Shown: positions 10,379 through 20,771, counted from the stretch's first letter. The stretch is DNA of 64,000 bases from Rhynchopus euleeides (GCA_963210315.1 OY723281.1:62001-126000), one strand, 5' to 3'. Translations and numbers: made by a program. The notes: a model not told the origin generated them from the sequence alone.

Positions 10379-11396
10379 TGGTGCCCCTGATTTACCCCTT
10401 TTTCACTACGCACAAACTACGCAATCTGGGGGGGGGGGGGGGGGGGGGTCTCGCTTTTTGGTCCCCCCCCAGTTTTTTTTGGTCCCCCTTTCTGTGTGGC
10501 TACTGAGACAGGACTGGAGGCACTGCGCTGACCGAGCAAAAAATTATTGCCAGAACTCACTATACACCGTACGAAAGAACGCACGACATGTGGGGCGGGA
10601 CTCCAGAAACACCTGGGCAAGGTTGCCCCATGCCCAGAAACACCTGAGAAGGAAGTGAGTTCCAGGAGCCGCGTAGAACACCCTCGAGATTGTGAATGAT
10701 GATACGATCACAGCCTTCAGGGCGCTGCGAGGTGCCACCCTGAAGGTGGCCCTTGACATCAAGGAGAGCGTCGGCCGAGGGGTCGACGAAAAGCTGAAGA
10801 AGGCGCTACTGGCACTGGATCCCGCGGGGTATACGGAGGTCACCGCCACACAGGCAACCTCCGCTGACAACGTCCAGGAGACGTTATCCGAGGGGATCAC
10901 AACGGCACTAGAGATCTGTGTCACGGGATCCAGGCGCCCACTCTCCCTCGACGGTCTGGGGATTGTTGTTGGGTATGGTGTCGTTTCCTGCAGCTGCAAA
11001 AAAGCGTAGCAACTGTGCTTCCTTCTTCCTTAATGATGCGTTGACGCTTCCACCCGGAGGAGCTGAAGCAGGCACCGCTTAATGATGCGTTGATGCTTCC
11101 ACCCGACGAGCTGAAGCAGGCACCGCGCCAAAGGGCACCCCCAAAGAGACCTGCAAAGACTGCGTCGAAACCCGCACCGAAGGCTGCCAGCGCTGCAGCA
11201 CCTGAAGAACCTGCAGCACCTGCAGCACCTGAAGCGCCTGCACCCTCACTGACCCCGGAACAGCAAGAACTCCTTGAGTTTGGGGTCCCGGCATAGAGAC
11301 AGAGAATGGCTGAGTAAATCAAAAAATGAGACCCCCCCCCCCCCCCTTTTCACTACGCACAAACTACGCAATATGGGGTCGTCAGGGGCACCAATG
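10379..11396. repeat. Composite inverted/direct repeat structure
   Basis: Outer inverted pair TGGTGCCCCTGA (10379-10390) and TCAGGGGCACCA. Inside each lies a direct repeat of about 31 bp starting TTTTCACTACGCACAAAC (10400-10431 and 11347-11378). The left one runs into a G-tract and the right one follows a C-tract, with GGGGGGTCTC/GAGACCCCCC forming an inner inverted pair. This could be a small transposon nested in another one's arms or a fold-back element. Confidence 0.45.
10692..11009 (+). CDS. Hypothetical ORF fragment (105 codons) inside nested insert
   Basis: The reading frame has coding-like composition (amphipathic LKVALDIKESVGRGVDEKLKKALLALDP). It has no ATG: the first available start is GTG, and an in-frame TAG lies 18 nt upstream. 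No family recognised. A second ORF (11090-11296) encodes a Lys/Ala/Pro-rich stretch ending LTPEQQELLEFGVPA and could be the next part of the same protein. The 49-bp tandem duplication at 11030-11126 lies between them. Probably a degraded captured gene. Confidence 0.3.
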   Translation: MNDDTITAFRALRGATLKVALDIKESVGRGVDEKLKKALLALDPAGYTEVTATQATSADNVQETLSEGITTALEICVTGSRRPLSLDGLGIVVGYGVVSCSCKKA

Positions 11397-11397
11397 G

Positions 11398-11890
11398 TTT
11401 GACAGATTTCTGCCAGAATTTCACAGATTCTGGCAGATTCTGGGGATTCCAGATTTTTCAGAATTTTCAAAATCTGAGAAAATCTGTCCAGATTCTGGAC
11501 AGATTTTTCCAGATTTTTCAGAATTCTGGAAATTCTGAGAAATCTGGAAAAATCTGTGGATGTCCAGAGGCTGTGCCATTTTTGGCGTGTCGTTTGATGT
11601 GTGTGATCTTTTCATGTGTGTTTCTTTCACTTTCTTCTTTTCGTTTCTTGTCTTGCTTGTCTCTTGTACCTTGTATTCTGTACCAACTAGCCCAGACAAA
11701 CAACAGCTGCAAAGATTCTCGGTCCGGATGTCCCCCAAAAAAAAAAGAAAAATCTGAGAATTCTGGAAAAAATCTGGCCAGATTCTGGACAGATTTTTCC
11801 AGATTTTTCCAGATTTCTCAGAATTCTGGAAAATCTGAGAAATCTGGAAAATTCTGAGAAATTCTGTCAGAATTCTGGAAAATCTGTGGG
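11398..11890. repeat. GAATTC-rich degenerate palindromic repeat, left block
   Basis: Repeated short variants of CAGAATTCTGG, CAGATTCTGG and AGATTTTTCCAG on both strands form many overlapping inverted repeats. About 170 bp in the middle (11570-11740) is non-repetitive. A matching block lies at 14608-14780 at the other end of the 4.4-kb insert. Confidence 0.6.
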
Positions 11891-14607
11891 GGGGACCTTT
11901 TCAAAATTTTTTTTTGGGGTGGGCCTATTTTGGACATTTGGACCCATTTTCAAAGGAATTTTTGAATTTTGAGCCCATTTTGAGCCCTAAAATGGGACCG
12001 CGAATATCTAGCTCCTGCTGAGGACCTGGGTACATGGCCAAATCAGCCAGAAATCTCAGATTTTCGTATTGCAATTTGGGTTCGCGTGCTGGTATCGCAG
12101 CCTGGCCCCGAGGGTCCATACCGTGAGTAACCGGGCCCGCTATCCTACACTCGTTTTTTCCTAGGTTTTCGTCAGCTGATTGAGGGTGTGATATGAGGGT
12201 TCTATCCAACAAGGATATCAAGGCGGCACTTCAAAGTCCTGCCAAGGATAGCGCCACGTGGGTGTGTGCTTCTGATGTATGTTATGTCATCATGTGAAAC
12301 CCTCCCCAGCGTGTGCCAACAATCCCTGACACGCTCACGAAAAGCATGACACGGAGAAAGCAGGTGCCGAAACAACCTGCCGAGCACACGGGTGGTGCCA
12401 CGTTGATCCACGCAGCGATCTCCCGTGACAGGAAGCCTTGTCGCCACGGCAGAGTGCCGCAGACTGTGGGAGAGGTGTCGCCAGTCCTTGAGGTTGCAGT
12501 GTAAACCCGTGCCTTGTTCACCCTGTTGTTCACCCCTGTGAGGTTGATCCCATATCGTTGCCTGCTTTGGGGCCTGAAGGACATAGGGGTCCAACCGGCA
12601 CTTGAGCATCGCAAGGCCTGAGCGGCTGTGTGGCAGGTTTTCATTGAAGGGCCAAACCCCCCCTTTTCTGGGTGAAAAGTGTTGTGCGTCGTTCAGTATC
12701 TTGCGCGAATTGCTTTCGACACCACCATCAAACCACCGCAAAAGAACAACCCATCTTCTGGAGTGTGATCTCTGGTGGCGGGGTGGGATGGGTGAGTGGG
12801 GTGTGACGGTGCAACGACAGTCGAACTTCTTCGAACACAGAACACCCCACCAACCTGCCGGGCGTGTGAAGTGTTCGCAAGGATCCGCACGGTGAAAAGT
12901 TTCCTGAGTTGGCTACGCCGAACTTACAAAATGGCAAGGTGTGAGTGTCGCTTGTTACGACCCACTGGCTGGACGAGTTCTCTTTTTGGGACAAGACCAC
13001 ACACAACAAGAAGGTTGTCACAGGGGGTCTTCGCTGGTCGTTATTCTTCGTCAATCTTCGTCAGTTTTCACTATTTCAACAGCAAATACACCAAGATGCA
13101 CTGACGACCATCCGGTAGCGAAGACCCCCACAGTGAAAAAGATAGTTGGCAGCGCTTTGGGTGACAAACACAATCTACCTTGCCTTGTTGTTATGACTGT
13201 GCGCACATTCACACCAACCTTCATCAGCCAAACCACGTGAGGTTTGTTCATCCGGGTTTGGCGCACACACAACGACTTGTCTTTGAAACGTCCAATGCAA
13301 CACTCACAGCATCGAGGCCAAGTGTTTCTCGTAGTATTTTTCGGTTTTGCTCTGAGTGAGCGGATATAACTGGTGAAAATGGGTACAGTGGCTGAATCTG
13401 GAGGTTGGGTGCGGGTTGTGTGTTCCGCATCATCCCTACAAATCAAACCAAGCCGATTGACACCGAACATTTTGTCTGACCTGCACCCATTGTTTCCTGC
13501 CTGCCTGCCTGTGTTGTGCTGCACCTGTGCCTCCCTGTTCTGTATTTTGTACCCTCAGCGGGTTCACGATACAGGGCAGTCCACTCCCCCAAAAATCACG
13601 GTCTTGACGCCCATTCCATCCACTTTCAGTGGATGTGTTTGGTATTTCCGAATGGAATTTTCCAGCGTCAAGATTACAAGAACAGGGTCAGTCACTTCTA
13701 CCGTAGCTGCGATGCCGGTAGTTGTGCAGAAATGATTTTTTCGACGGACGCGACGCCTCCCCAGCTTGCCTGTGTCTGTGTTGCCATAGCCATGTGACAG
13801 ATATTCACATAACGAATGTACTGTCACACCGCAAGGGGCTTTGGACAACGTTAAACAACAGTACACTTGCAGGTTTGGGTCAAAAATTCCAATTTCCGCT
13901 GGTCACGGGCCCCTTTCAAAACATTGACCACCTTTCGAGAATTTAGTTCTGCACCATGGATTCGAGGGACTGCGATGATTCGGAACCGAGGATGAAGACT
14001 ACTGGGAAGGAACTGTGTGCTCTCTTGAAGCACTGGAATCGGCGAACTTGGACGGAACCTAAGCGCGACAGGTGAAGGGGCATCCCGAACAAAGGCATAC
14101 AAAGTGGCTCTGGAGATATTGTTGCATCTGCGACACCCTGTCTTACATCCCGCCTGGGCTCTGATCTTCACCTATAGCAATGACTAAATCCCTATCATGG
14201 GTACATGAAGCTTTTGTAGGTACATTTAAACTTGCGAACCTCTCAACGACCTGTTAATCGCCTTGTACCGAAATCTGACCCTGGGCTTCGGCCCTCACGG
14301 CATTCAGCGGGTGACCCGATGCCGGTGTGGATGGAGAAGTGCACAGTTCTGAAACAGTGTGTCGACGAATCCGAGGAATCCAATCAGAGTAGTCCCGAGA
14401 TGAAGTGGTGCAAGAACTCAAAAACTGTTTGCCTTTGGTCAAGGCCCCCTTTCCAAAAATTTGACCCGCGCAGTGGTGGCCAGTCCTGAGAACCAACAGT
14501 AGCATAAGCCTACGACTGGTCCAGGACGAGGCCGACCCTGTACATAGCCTGTGTATGACTACCCTGTCATACCAGGCTGCTGCTAGTTGGCCACAAGCCC
14601 CACTGGC
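11891..14607. other. Unrecognised sequence inside the nested insert
   Basis: About 2.7 kb in which I could identify no gene. Several open frames of 80-180 codons exist on both strands (for example minus 12202-12741 and 13564-13866) but none shows a domain I know, and they overlap on opposite strands. It contains one copy of the 107-bp inverted-repeat element (13023-13129). Confidence 0.4.
13023..13129. mobile_element. 107-bp inverted-repeat MITE (GGGGGTCTTCGCT family), copy 1
   Basis: Ends GGGGGTCTTCGCTGGTCGT and GGTAGCGAAGACCCCC are inverted. The internal part reads CTTCGTCAGTTTTCAC, then a TGCACTGACGA segment. Related copies lie at 27808-27912, 40350-40457 and 62963-63067. A possible short duplication (CACAG) flanks this copy. 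Confidence 0.6.
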
Positions 14608-14780
14608 AGAATTCTCAGAATTCTCCCAGAATTCTCAGAATTCCCCAGAATCTGACAGAATTCTGCAGAATTCTGTCAGAATTCTCAGAATCTGCAGAAT
14701 TCTACAGAATTTCTCAGATTCTGCAGAATTTAAAAATCTGGAAATTCTGGGCATTTTTCTGTCAGAATTCTGCGAAACCA
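14608..14780. repeat. GAATTC-rich degenerate palindromic repeat, right block
   Basis: Dense CAGAATTCTCAG and CAGAATTCTGC variants, similar in design to 11398-11890. The two blocks sit near opposite ends of the 4.4-kb insert and could act as its subterminal repeats. Confidence 0.55.
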
Positions 14781-14783
14781 TGA

Positions 14784-15118
14784 AAAAAAAAAGGGGGGAA
14801 AGAACCATATCAAAAGACATAGCAAAAACGGGGGTTGGGGGAGGGGGGGGAAATGGTTGAGAAAAAACATACATCAGGGGTGGGGGCGTTCTGTTATGGT
14901 TTTTGTTTCATTCGTGTGTTCGTTCTGAAGACAAGATAATGGAAACAAAAGGGAAAACAGGCATGCCCCTCACCACTCAGCGTATCTGCAGAGCCATGTG
15001 CACGTACGTACACTCTGGGTACACATCGCCGCTCTGCCTTGGGAACAGAGAATGGGGTTTAACACGCTGAACTCCTTTGTGTAAACACCATTGGGTAGGC
15101 GGTCACATTCTCAGGTTC
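14784..15118 (-). repeat. R repeat (PLE 3' region), copy b
   Basis: About 335 bp nearly identical to 6023-6366 and similar to 28433-28736. It lies between the C-tract that follows the USP 3' UTR and the V terminus, so it belongs to the PLE 3' region. It contains the conserved M module (14959-15071). No ORF. Confidence 0.65.
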
Positions 15119-15302
15119 CGGGGGGAGGGGGGGGGGGGGGGAATTCGTTTTAGAAAACAAAATATTCATCACGTTCCGTCACGTCCGTCAGCATACACAC
15201 TCACCTCACACATTCGTATACACTAAACGCTTCATCTCTTGTTCAAGCCTTCATCATCACGTGGTCGTAGCTCACCCCACGCGGCACTCACTTGGCATAT
15301 AG

Positions 15303-17999
15303 TCAAGTGGTTCCGTCAGGCTCTGGTTCTGTTCCATTACCAGGCTCCCCTGGCTGCGATTGTGAGACCTCCGTTCTGTCCGTCTCTGATTTCCCTGGTG
15401 GCCCCGTCTCCCGCTCACCATCCACCCCTTCACCACCCGTCTGAGACAGAAAAATATCAGGGGAGGCAGGCACCGAGGGCGATATCTGTGCCGGAGGGGC
15501 ACCCAACAACAAGGGAAGTTCCACAGCAGGTTCCGTGGCTGACGCCTGTATCTGAGAGCCGCTCACTACCGAGGCAGGTTCTGCACGCTGCCTCTTTGAT
15601 TGCGGCCCCTTGGGCTTTGGCGTCACCCGATCCTCCGGGAGAATGACTACAAGGGCTGAAGAAGTCGCAGCCACTGTATCAAGTTGCGGTTGGCTTTCAA
15701 ACAGGTCCTTCGACTCTTCACTCGTTTCGTCACTGCCACTCACTTCGTCTCGGTCCCTCTTCTTCTGGGCCGTATGAACAACTAATTGCCCTTGCTCAGG
15801 CTTCGGTTGCAACAAACGGGGTTGGTCCGTCCCTTGCACCCGTGCTGGGGCGTCCTGCGACTGTATTTGCAGCTGCTTGTTCTCAGACACCTCCAACGCT
15901 GACTGCAGGGACAATGCCAAGTTGTTTTGTTGCACGATGAAATCCTTCTGCCGCGCCATTTCTTTCGCCATGGTCATGCCTTGGCGCAGCTGGTGCTGCA
16001 CCTGCTTAACCAACATGGCCTTATCCTGATTCTGTTGTTCGTGTAGGCCCTCCTGGATCTGCATATGTTGCTCCTGCATCCCCAGTTGGTCACGGAGTGC
16101 CTTCTCATTTTGCATGCTCGCCGACACGTGAAATTCCAAAAGCATCTTATCTTGCTGTGTACCTTTCAAAGCATTCTCTGTCTGTTCAAGTAAGCGCTGT
16201 TGGGATTCTCCCTGAGACGAGTAGCTGCGGGCCTTGGACTCCACACGTTGCAGTTCCTGGGTGAGGACCGCTTTTTCGTGGGTCGCCTGTGCCCTCAACG
16301 CTTCTACCTCCGCCTCTCTTTCAACACCAAGCTCTTTCATAAAAGCCAACGCAGAGTCTTGCTTATGGAGCTGTCCCTTTAACACGGCCATCTCCTGTCG
16401 TTGTTGATTCAAACGGTCCGCTTTGGCCTGTGCCTCGTTCGCCACCTTTTCCTTCTCCTCATTCACCCTCTTTATCTCACTCTCTGCCTTTGCCAAAGCT
16501 TTCTCCTTCTCCACGACTGACCTCTCATGATCCTCTGCTGCTCTTTTTTGCTCTGCCTCTCGCACCTCTATCGCCTCTTGGAGTTCCTTCCGGCATAGAC
16601 TGACGAGCGTCTTCGTTTGCTCCTCGGTCCGATACCTATCAAGGACTTCCGTGATTTCACTACACAAAGCAAAACGTGCTAGGGCTTCTTCTTCCACAAC
16701 ATGCGCCCGCTCTGCACTTTCCTCCATTTCCAAAGTCCTGCGTTCCAAAGTCAGGTATTCCTCCCCGCGCTGCTGGGGTGGTTCCTGTGGTTCATTCAAA
16801 ACAATGGCACTCTTGGGGACGGTGGCATCCTGCAGCTTTTGCATTATGTCTTCCGTGTTTCCCGTGAGCCCAGGTTGTTGTGTGGGAGATACATATACTT
16901 CTGGCGAGTTGGGCATGCTAACCTTCTCCTCCTGAGGGGCATCCTTATCACAATACACGAGGATGGTCGACTCCTTCTCAAGGAAACCCCTGAAGGCATC
17001 CATTTCCTCAGCTGTGTTGGCCACAGTCACGGTGTTGTCGTCAAACAAGGCCATGGCATCCGTGCCACAGCTGATAAAACGGTAATGGCCTCCGTGCGGG
17101 GTATTTCCTCTGTGCAGGACTGCACCCGTGAGGCGGTACCTTGTAAAGGAAGGCTTCCCTCCGTTATTTCCACTCGACATCAGCAAGTCCGTGTCAATGT
17201 TGATCGCTCGAGTCTTGCGCTCATACATGACACCGTTGCCAACTCTGAGTGTTTTGAAGCGCCAGAGTCGTATAAACAAGTGTGTCGGGAGAGATGTGAT
17301 TTGCACCGACTTTGTCGCCCGTTGTTTGTTTGGGGCACACATTTCGCACTCGTAATTAAGCACTTCTTCAGGCATCAGGCTTTCGCAAATTCTGTCGGCC
17401 AAAGTCACACCTGTTTTCCCGGGGTTGTTGAGTGGGACTGACAGTAGGGACAACTGTTCCTCCCTCCCCGTGACATTCTTGCAATTTTGGCATGCCATGC
17501 TTGTGAATGTCCTCACTTCAGGGATCCATGACTGTACTGTCGGTTGGTCCATCGTCCTGAGGTGTTCATTCAGCATTCTCCATTCTGCTTCCAGTGTTGG
17601 GACAACCCCCAGACAATACGCTTCATCCGCGCAATGCTGCTCCCTTGTCTGGAACATACTGTGGATGGCTGTTTGCAACACGGACACTGAATGATCTGTG
17701 CGACTCCTGGTGTACATGGAGTACAATCCCATGAGTATGGGGGTTAGGCCGAGTCCGTTTGAAACAAACTTGCATGCACTGCCTAGGGTAGCTGGAAGTA
17801 CCGAGTGTGCGAGCATCTGGTACAGTGCTCCCAGGTAGCAAGTATTTCCCTCATTGACACCTTCCCTGCTGAGCCCCCATTCATTCCCGACTAGCTGTAC
17901 CAAGGTCCTGGGTAAGACGTTAAACTGCCTGGGGGGGCCGTCCCCGGACCATGACGGGTGCCTGCACCAGGAGTCTAGCACGGCCGTGGTCCAGGGCAT
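15303..17999 (-). CDS. PLE-encoded ubiquitin-specific protease with coiled coil (copy 2)
   Basis: An 898-residue protein if started at ATG 17999; the frame is open to a GTG at 18053. All peptidase C19 signatures are visible: Cys box NEGNTCYLGALYQ (Cys about 54), a QHCADEAY segment in the QQDA position, zinc-ribbon pairs CQNC (about 170) and CEMC (about 218), His box HRGNTPHGGHYRF (His about 305) and FDDNTV (about 319). A coiled coil rich in E/K/Q/A follows over roughly residues 400-700, then an acidic Ser-rich linker and basic nuclear-signal-like patches. USPs remove ubiquitin from proteins. The catalytic residues are intact, so activity is plausible. It lies downstream of the GIY-YIG ORF in the same orientation and ends about 160 nt before the C-tract. 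Confidence 0.85.
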   Translation of the reverse strand: MPWTTAVLDSWCRHPSWSGDGPPRQFNVLPRTLVQLVGNEWGLSREGVNEGNTCYLGALYQMLAHSVLPATLGSACKFVSNGLGLTPILMGLYSMYTRSRTDHSVSVLQTAIHSMFQTREQHCADEAYCLGVVPTLEAEWRMLNEHLRTMDQPTVQSWIPEVRTFTSMACQNCKNVTGREEQLSLLSVPLNNPGKTGVTLADRICESLMPEEVLNYECEMCAPNKQRATKSVQITSLPTHLFIRLWRFKTLRVGNGVMYERKTRAINIDTDLLMSSGNNGGKPSFTRYRLTGAVLHRGNTPHGGHYRFISCGTDAMALFDDNTVTVANTAEEMDAFRGFLEKESTILVYCDKDAPQEEKVSMPNSPEVYVSPTQQPGLTGNTEDIMQKLQDATVPKSAIVLNEPQEPPQQRGEEYLTLERRTLEMEESAERAHVVEEEALARFALCSEITEVLDRYRTEEQTKTLVSLCRKELQEAIEVREAEQKRAAEDHERSVVEKEKALAKAESEIKRVNEEKEKVANEAQAKADRLNQQRQEMAVLKGQLHKQDSALAFMKELGVEREAEVEALRAQATHEKAVLTQELQRVESKARSYSSQGESQQRLLEQTENALKGTQQDKMLLEFHVSASMQNEKALRDQLGMQEQHMQIQEGLHEQQNQDKAMLVKQVQHQLRQGMTMAKEMARQKDFIVQQNNLALSLQSALEVSENKQLQIQSQDAPARVQGTDQPRLLQPKPEQGQLVVHTAQKKRDRDEVSGSDETSEESKDLFESQPQLDTVAATSSALVVILPEDRVTPKPKGPQSKRQRAEPASVVSGSQIQASATEPAVELPLLLGAPPAQISPSVPASPDIFLSQTGGEGVDGERETGPPGKSETDRTEVSQSQPGEPGNGTEPEPDGTT

Positions 18000-18410
18000 G
18001 ACCGAAAACTGCTTGGGTACCGAGGCTCCCCAGACCAGGAAGGGTGGAGACACCTGGAGTCTAAATAGTCACACCACGTCAGGCCAGACCTTCGCATTGC
18101 ACTCCGCGAAGACTGCCACACAGCCGCGGGGCAGGTGTGCAGCCTGTGGAAAACCTCGTACAGAAAAGGGTCGGCGACCGCCCGCCCCCAGTCTGAGAGG
18201 CATCAGCCGAATCTCGGTGGAGGCGGGCACAAAACAAAAGGGAGAGTCGTCACTGTGCATATCAGCACGGTCCCGCCCTCTGTGCCAGACCAACACACCA
18301 CCAAAGGAAAAGAGGAAGAGGCGACGTAAGGCAATGCCTCCGTGCGGCCAGGAGAACACGAAATAGCGACCCCCTCAACGGGGAATGCTACGAGCACGGC
18401 CAAAAATCGT
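18000..18410 (-). other. Linker between GIY-YIG and USP ORFs, origin unknown
   Basis: In copy 3 the reverse transcriptase lies directly before the USP ORF. In copy 2 this stretch, plus about 130 bp of the USP ORF's own N-terminus (to 17868), is unrelated to it. It has overlapping open frames in two phases (18069-18359 and 18203-18511) with no recognisable domain. Identity to copy 3 resumes exactly at GTCAATGAGGGAAATAC of the Cys box. It may mark a deletion of the RT filled with other DNA, or a template-switch junction. Confidence 0.45.
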
Positions 18411-20582
18411 TCAAAATCGTTCAATCCCCGACATTGTTTGGGCCACAGTGAACAAATGCCCTGTGTGTGGCTGGTCCGGGGATCTGTACTTCTGACACGG
18501 ACAGTTCTCATGCTCAGGAAGCACCCCCTCCGCTGCCAATCCTAAACTCTCTTTCGTACAGTTTTGGATGAGACAATACAGCGGCGGGCCCTGGCTCAGG
18601 GACACCATCGTATTTGCCAGCCGATCCTTATCCGGGCAAGCCTGCACCACTTTCTCATCCCTCAGGAGACGCTGGAGCTTCAGGCCATCCATCGCAGGGT
18701 GAGAAAACTTGACGCTGAGGAATTCCTTTTTAGATTTAGGCTTTTCCTTCTTCTTAGCCTTCAATCTTTCCTGCAAACGTTCCTCCAAGCATTTCACATT
18801 TTTTGGCAGAGTCTCCCTCTTTACGTGCTGTGTCAGCCACGCGAGTAGACGTTTGACTCTGTTGATTTCCCACTCGTCCATGTTATACTGTTTGATCTCC
18901 TCCACCGGAAGGCTGAGGAGATGACTCAGTTGCTGACGGATCTTGTGGTACTTTCCTGCATCCAACACAATGTGCACCTTATCATTCTCGCTATCCTTCT
19001 GTCCTTCTCTCACATATTCCACCCATTCCTTTGCCGGTCTCGTGCTCCGCTTATGTGGGCTGATGTGTCTCCCGTTCACCGGCTCACTTTTACGTTTTGT
19101 TTGATGGTAAGCGGAACATGCGTTGTCCGGGGTCCTCAGGTGGGACATCCAAAAGTTTTCAACAGCGTTTGACTGCCGCCGGAAGGATTCAAGGTTCCCA
19201 CCCGTGTACCCCTGGATCTTCTGCAAGACAAAGCCATAATGCGGGTGTTTTGTGCGGAGGAGTCTCGTTGCAAAAGGTATTCCATTCAAACCACTCTTGC
19301 CTTTCCAGTGTTGTTGCATCCTATTCCTTAGGGTCCCGCTTGTCTGGCCGACGTAAACGGGATTCCCCTGCTGGTCACACACAACGTACACGACACCTTC
19401 CGCCTCGCGGTTTTCGTTAAGCTCCAGAAAATGTTGGATCCCATCACCTTCCACTTTCTGGTGCTTGTAACCTCTAATGAGTCGATCCCCGTGTTTATCA
19501 CAAAACTCTTGGGCTACCCCAGCACATTCCTCCTCCCATGCATCCCAAGAGATGGCGTTCCGTTTGGGCTGGCGCAAGTCCGATGAGAAGGGGCGGACCC
19601 AGGGCGACTTACGGAGCTCTGGGAAAGGACCTCGCTTTGCTTCTTTAGCAAGTTCCTTTTTCTGTTGCTCCGCTGTCTTAGGCCTGCCCTTCCTACCTCG
19701 TCCTGCTCCACCCTTGCTCAACAGCTCATACAAGTTGGCAGGGCCCTCCCGTACGCCTCTGCCATTCTTCCCACCCTTCCCTTTCCCACTCCCCTTTCCC
19801 TGGCCTTTGCGAATTGTTACCTGAGGTTTCACGCTGCCATTTGCTTGGGGTTTATTCGGGAATGCTGTAGGGGGGAGGGGCTGTTGTTTCAAACTCTGAC
19901 GTATAAGTTCAGCAAGGGTTATCGGGAAGGTACTGGGCACACTATTCTGATTTGCATGTCCACGTCCTTTACCCTTGCCTCCTTGGCCTTTCCACACACC
20001 TTTAACTGGGCCATTTCTCTCTCCCAGCCCCCGACCTTCCCACCCTTTTCCACCCCCTTGGCCTTTCACGCCTTTTCTTCCAATGTTGCCACTCTTGCCT
20101 TTACCCTTACCTTTGCCTTTTCCAAAAAACGAACCTTTACCTGTATATCCTCTCCTGAAAGGAACACCTCCCGGTACACCGTACCCTTTGTGGCCACCGT
20201 ACTGGGGAGCCGCCGTTCCACGGTTCCCTGTACCGCGTGGGTACTGTGTTGGTGTTCTGAAAAAAGTGGGGTTCGTGTTGGGGGTATAACTTACTCCGTT
20301 GTAAAAATGGGGGGGTGGTGGGGGTGGTGGGGGTGGTTGCTGCATGTGTTGGGGAATGAAAGGGAATTGTCTGTTTTCGACTTGCCAGTCACCCCTTGGG
20401 TGGTGGCTGCTGTGATAGGCCGAAGCCTGCGGTGGGTACCAGAGGTATCCATAGGGGAGGGGAGTAGGGGAGAGGGGTGCCTTAGACGTGGAGTTGTTAA
20501 AAACTGGTTCGTCTAGGTGAAACCTGGGCCCACCATAAAAGGGGGCCCGGTTAAAGTAATGGCGGCTCATATGAGGAGCCAT
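18411..20582 (-). CDS. GIY-YIG endonuclease / N-terminal half of a Penelope-like RT protein
   Basis: 723 codons from ATG 20582; the frame is open to a GTG at 20636. The N-terminus is Pro/His/Tyr-rich with a nine-proline run, then a Gly-Lys-rich basic stretch, a likely nucleic-acid-binding region. A GIY-YIG nuclease domain follows at about residues 395-490: VVYVVCDQQGNPVYVGQT, catalytic-type Arg in TLRNRMQQH, and Glu-Asn in AVENFWMSHL. The C-terminal 100 residues (HPAMDGLKLQRLLRD, PPLYCLIQN, CPCQ then GHLFT) match what I know as the region just N-terminal of the polymerase in one group of Penelope-like RTs. The ORF ends there, so the polymerase is missing. In PLEs such nucleases nick the target DNA. 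Confidence 0.75.
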   Translation of the reverse strand: MAPHMSRHYFNRAPFYGGPRFHLDEPVFNNSTSKAPLSPTPLPYGYLWYPPQASAYHSSHHPRGDWQVENRQFPFIPQHMQQPPPPPPPPPHFYNGVSYTPNTNPTFFRTPTQYPRGTGNRGTAAPQYGGHKGYGVPGGVPFRRGYTGKGSFFGKGKGKGKGKSGNIGRKGVKGQGGGKGWEGRGLGERNGPVKGVWKGQGGKGKGRGHANQNSVPSTFPITLAELIRQSLKQQPLPPTAFPNKPQANGSVKPQVTIRKGQGKGSGKGKGGKNGRGVREGPANLYELLSKGGAGRGRKGRPKTAEQQKKELAKEAKRGPFPELRKSPWVRPFSSDLRQPKRNAISWDAWEEECAGVAQEFCDKHGDRLIRGYKHQKVEGDGIQHFLELNENREAEGVVYVVCDQQGNPVYVGQTSGTLRNRMQQHWKGKSGLNGIPFATRLLRTKHPHYGFVLQKIQGYTGGNLESFRRQSNAVENFWMSHLRTPDNACSAYHQTKRKSEPVNGRHISPHKRSTRPAKEWVEYVREGQKDSENDKVHIVLDAGKYHKIRQQLSHLLSLPVEEIKQYNMDEWEINRVKRLLAWLTQHVKRETLPKNVKCLEERLQERLKAKKKEKPKSKKEFLSVKFSHPAMDGLKLQRLLRDEKVVQACPDKDRLANTMVSLSQGPPLYCLIQNCTKESLGLAAEGVLPEHENCPCQKYRSPDQPHTGHLFTVAQTMSGIERF

Positions 20583-20771
20583 TACCTGGTGTTGCAGTTC
20601 TGTCCGTATCACGTACGGCTCTGAACCAACACCCACCTAAAGATGGCGGAATGTGTTTTGGTTGATTTTGGTTTCCTCATTTACAGTTTTTCAGCAAAAA
20701 AAGTAAAAACCACACTTCGGCATCTAGCTCTGGTGTCTTACATCGTACTCCACCTTTCCTGACATCCTTGT

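Larger units (their letters stand above)
10371..14783. mobile_element. 4.4-kb nested insertion in the PLE 3' UTR
   Basis: In copy 1b the V terminus joins R through an A/G-run. In copy 2 the same A-run is split: 10363-10370 is AAAAAAAA followed by CATGGT, and 14777-14791 is ACCATG followed by an A-run. The insert thus has short inverted ends CATGGT/ACCATG and an A-run duplication. Inside are a second inverted-repeat structure (10379-11396), GAATTC-rich palindromic repeats near both ends, and about 2.7 kb of unrecognised sequence. No transposase was identified. Confidence 0.5.
10290..20771 (-). mobile_element. PLE-USP retroelement copy 2, complete ends, 13-bp TSD, with nested insert
   Basis: Insertion of 10,482 bp into WD40 gene C/D, flanked by the 13-bp duplication ACCCTCCAGCACT. 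Minus strand, 5' to 3': leader, GIY-YIG ORF (20582-18411), linker of unknown origin, USP/coiled-coil ORF (17999-15303), 3' UTR, C-tract, R repeat, then a 4.4-kb nested insert (10371-14783), C-tract and V terminus with AATAAA 18-23 nt from the end (10308-10313). Without the nested insert it is about 6.1 kb. It lacks the reverse transcriptase domain seen in copy 3 and so looks non-autonomous. Confidence 0.8.

Noticed and set aside
11925..12221. Possible tRNA or rRNA piece around 12060-12160
   Set aside because: I tried to fold a cloverleaf and found no consistent acceptor or T-arm; no rRNA motif recognised.
12202..12741. 180-codon minus ORF in the nested insert
   Set aside because: No recognisable domain, biased composition, and overlapping frames on the other strand of similar length.
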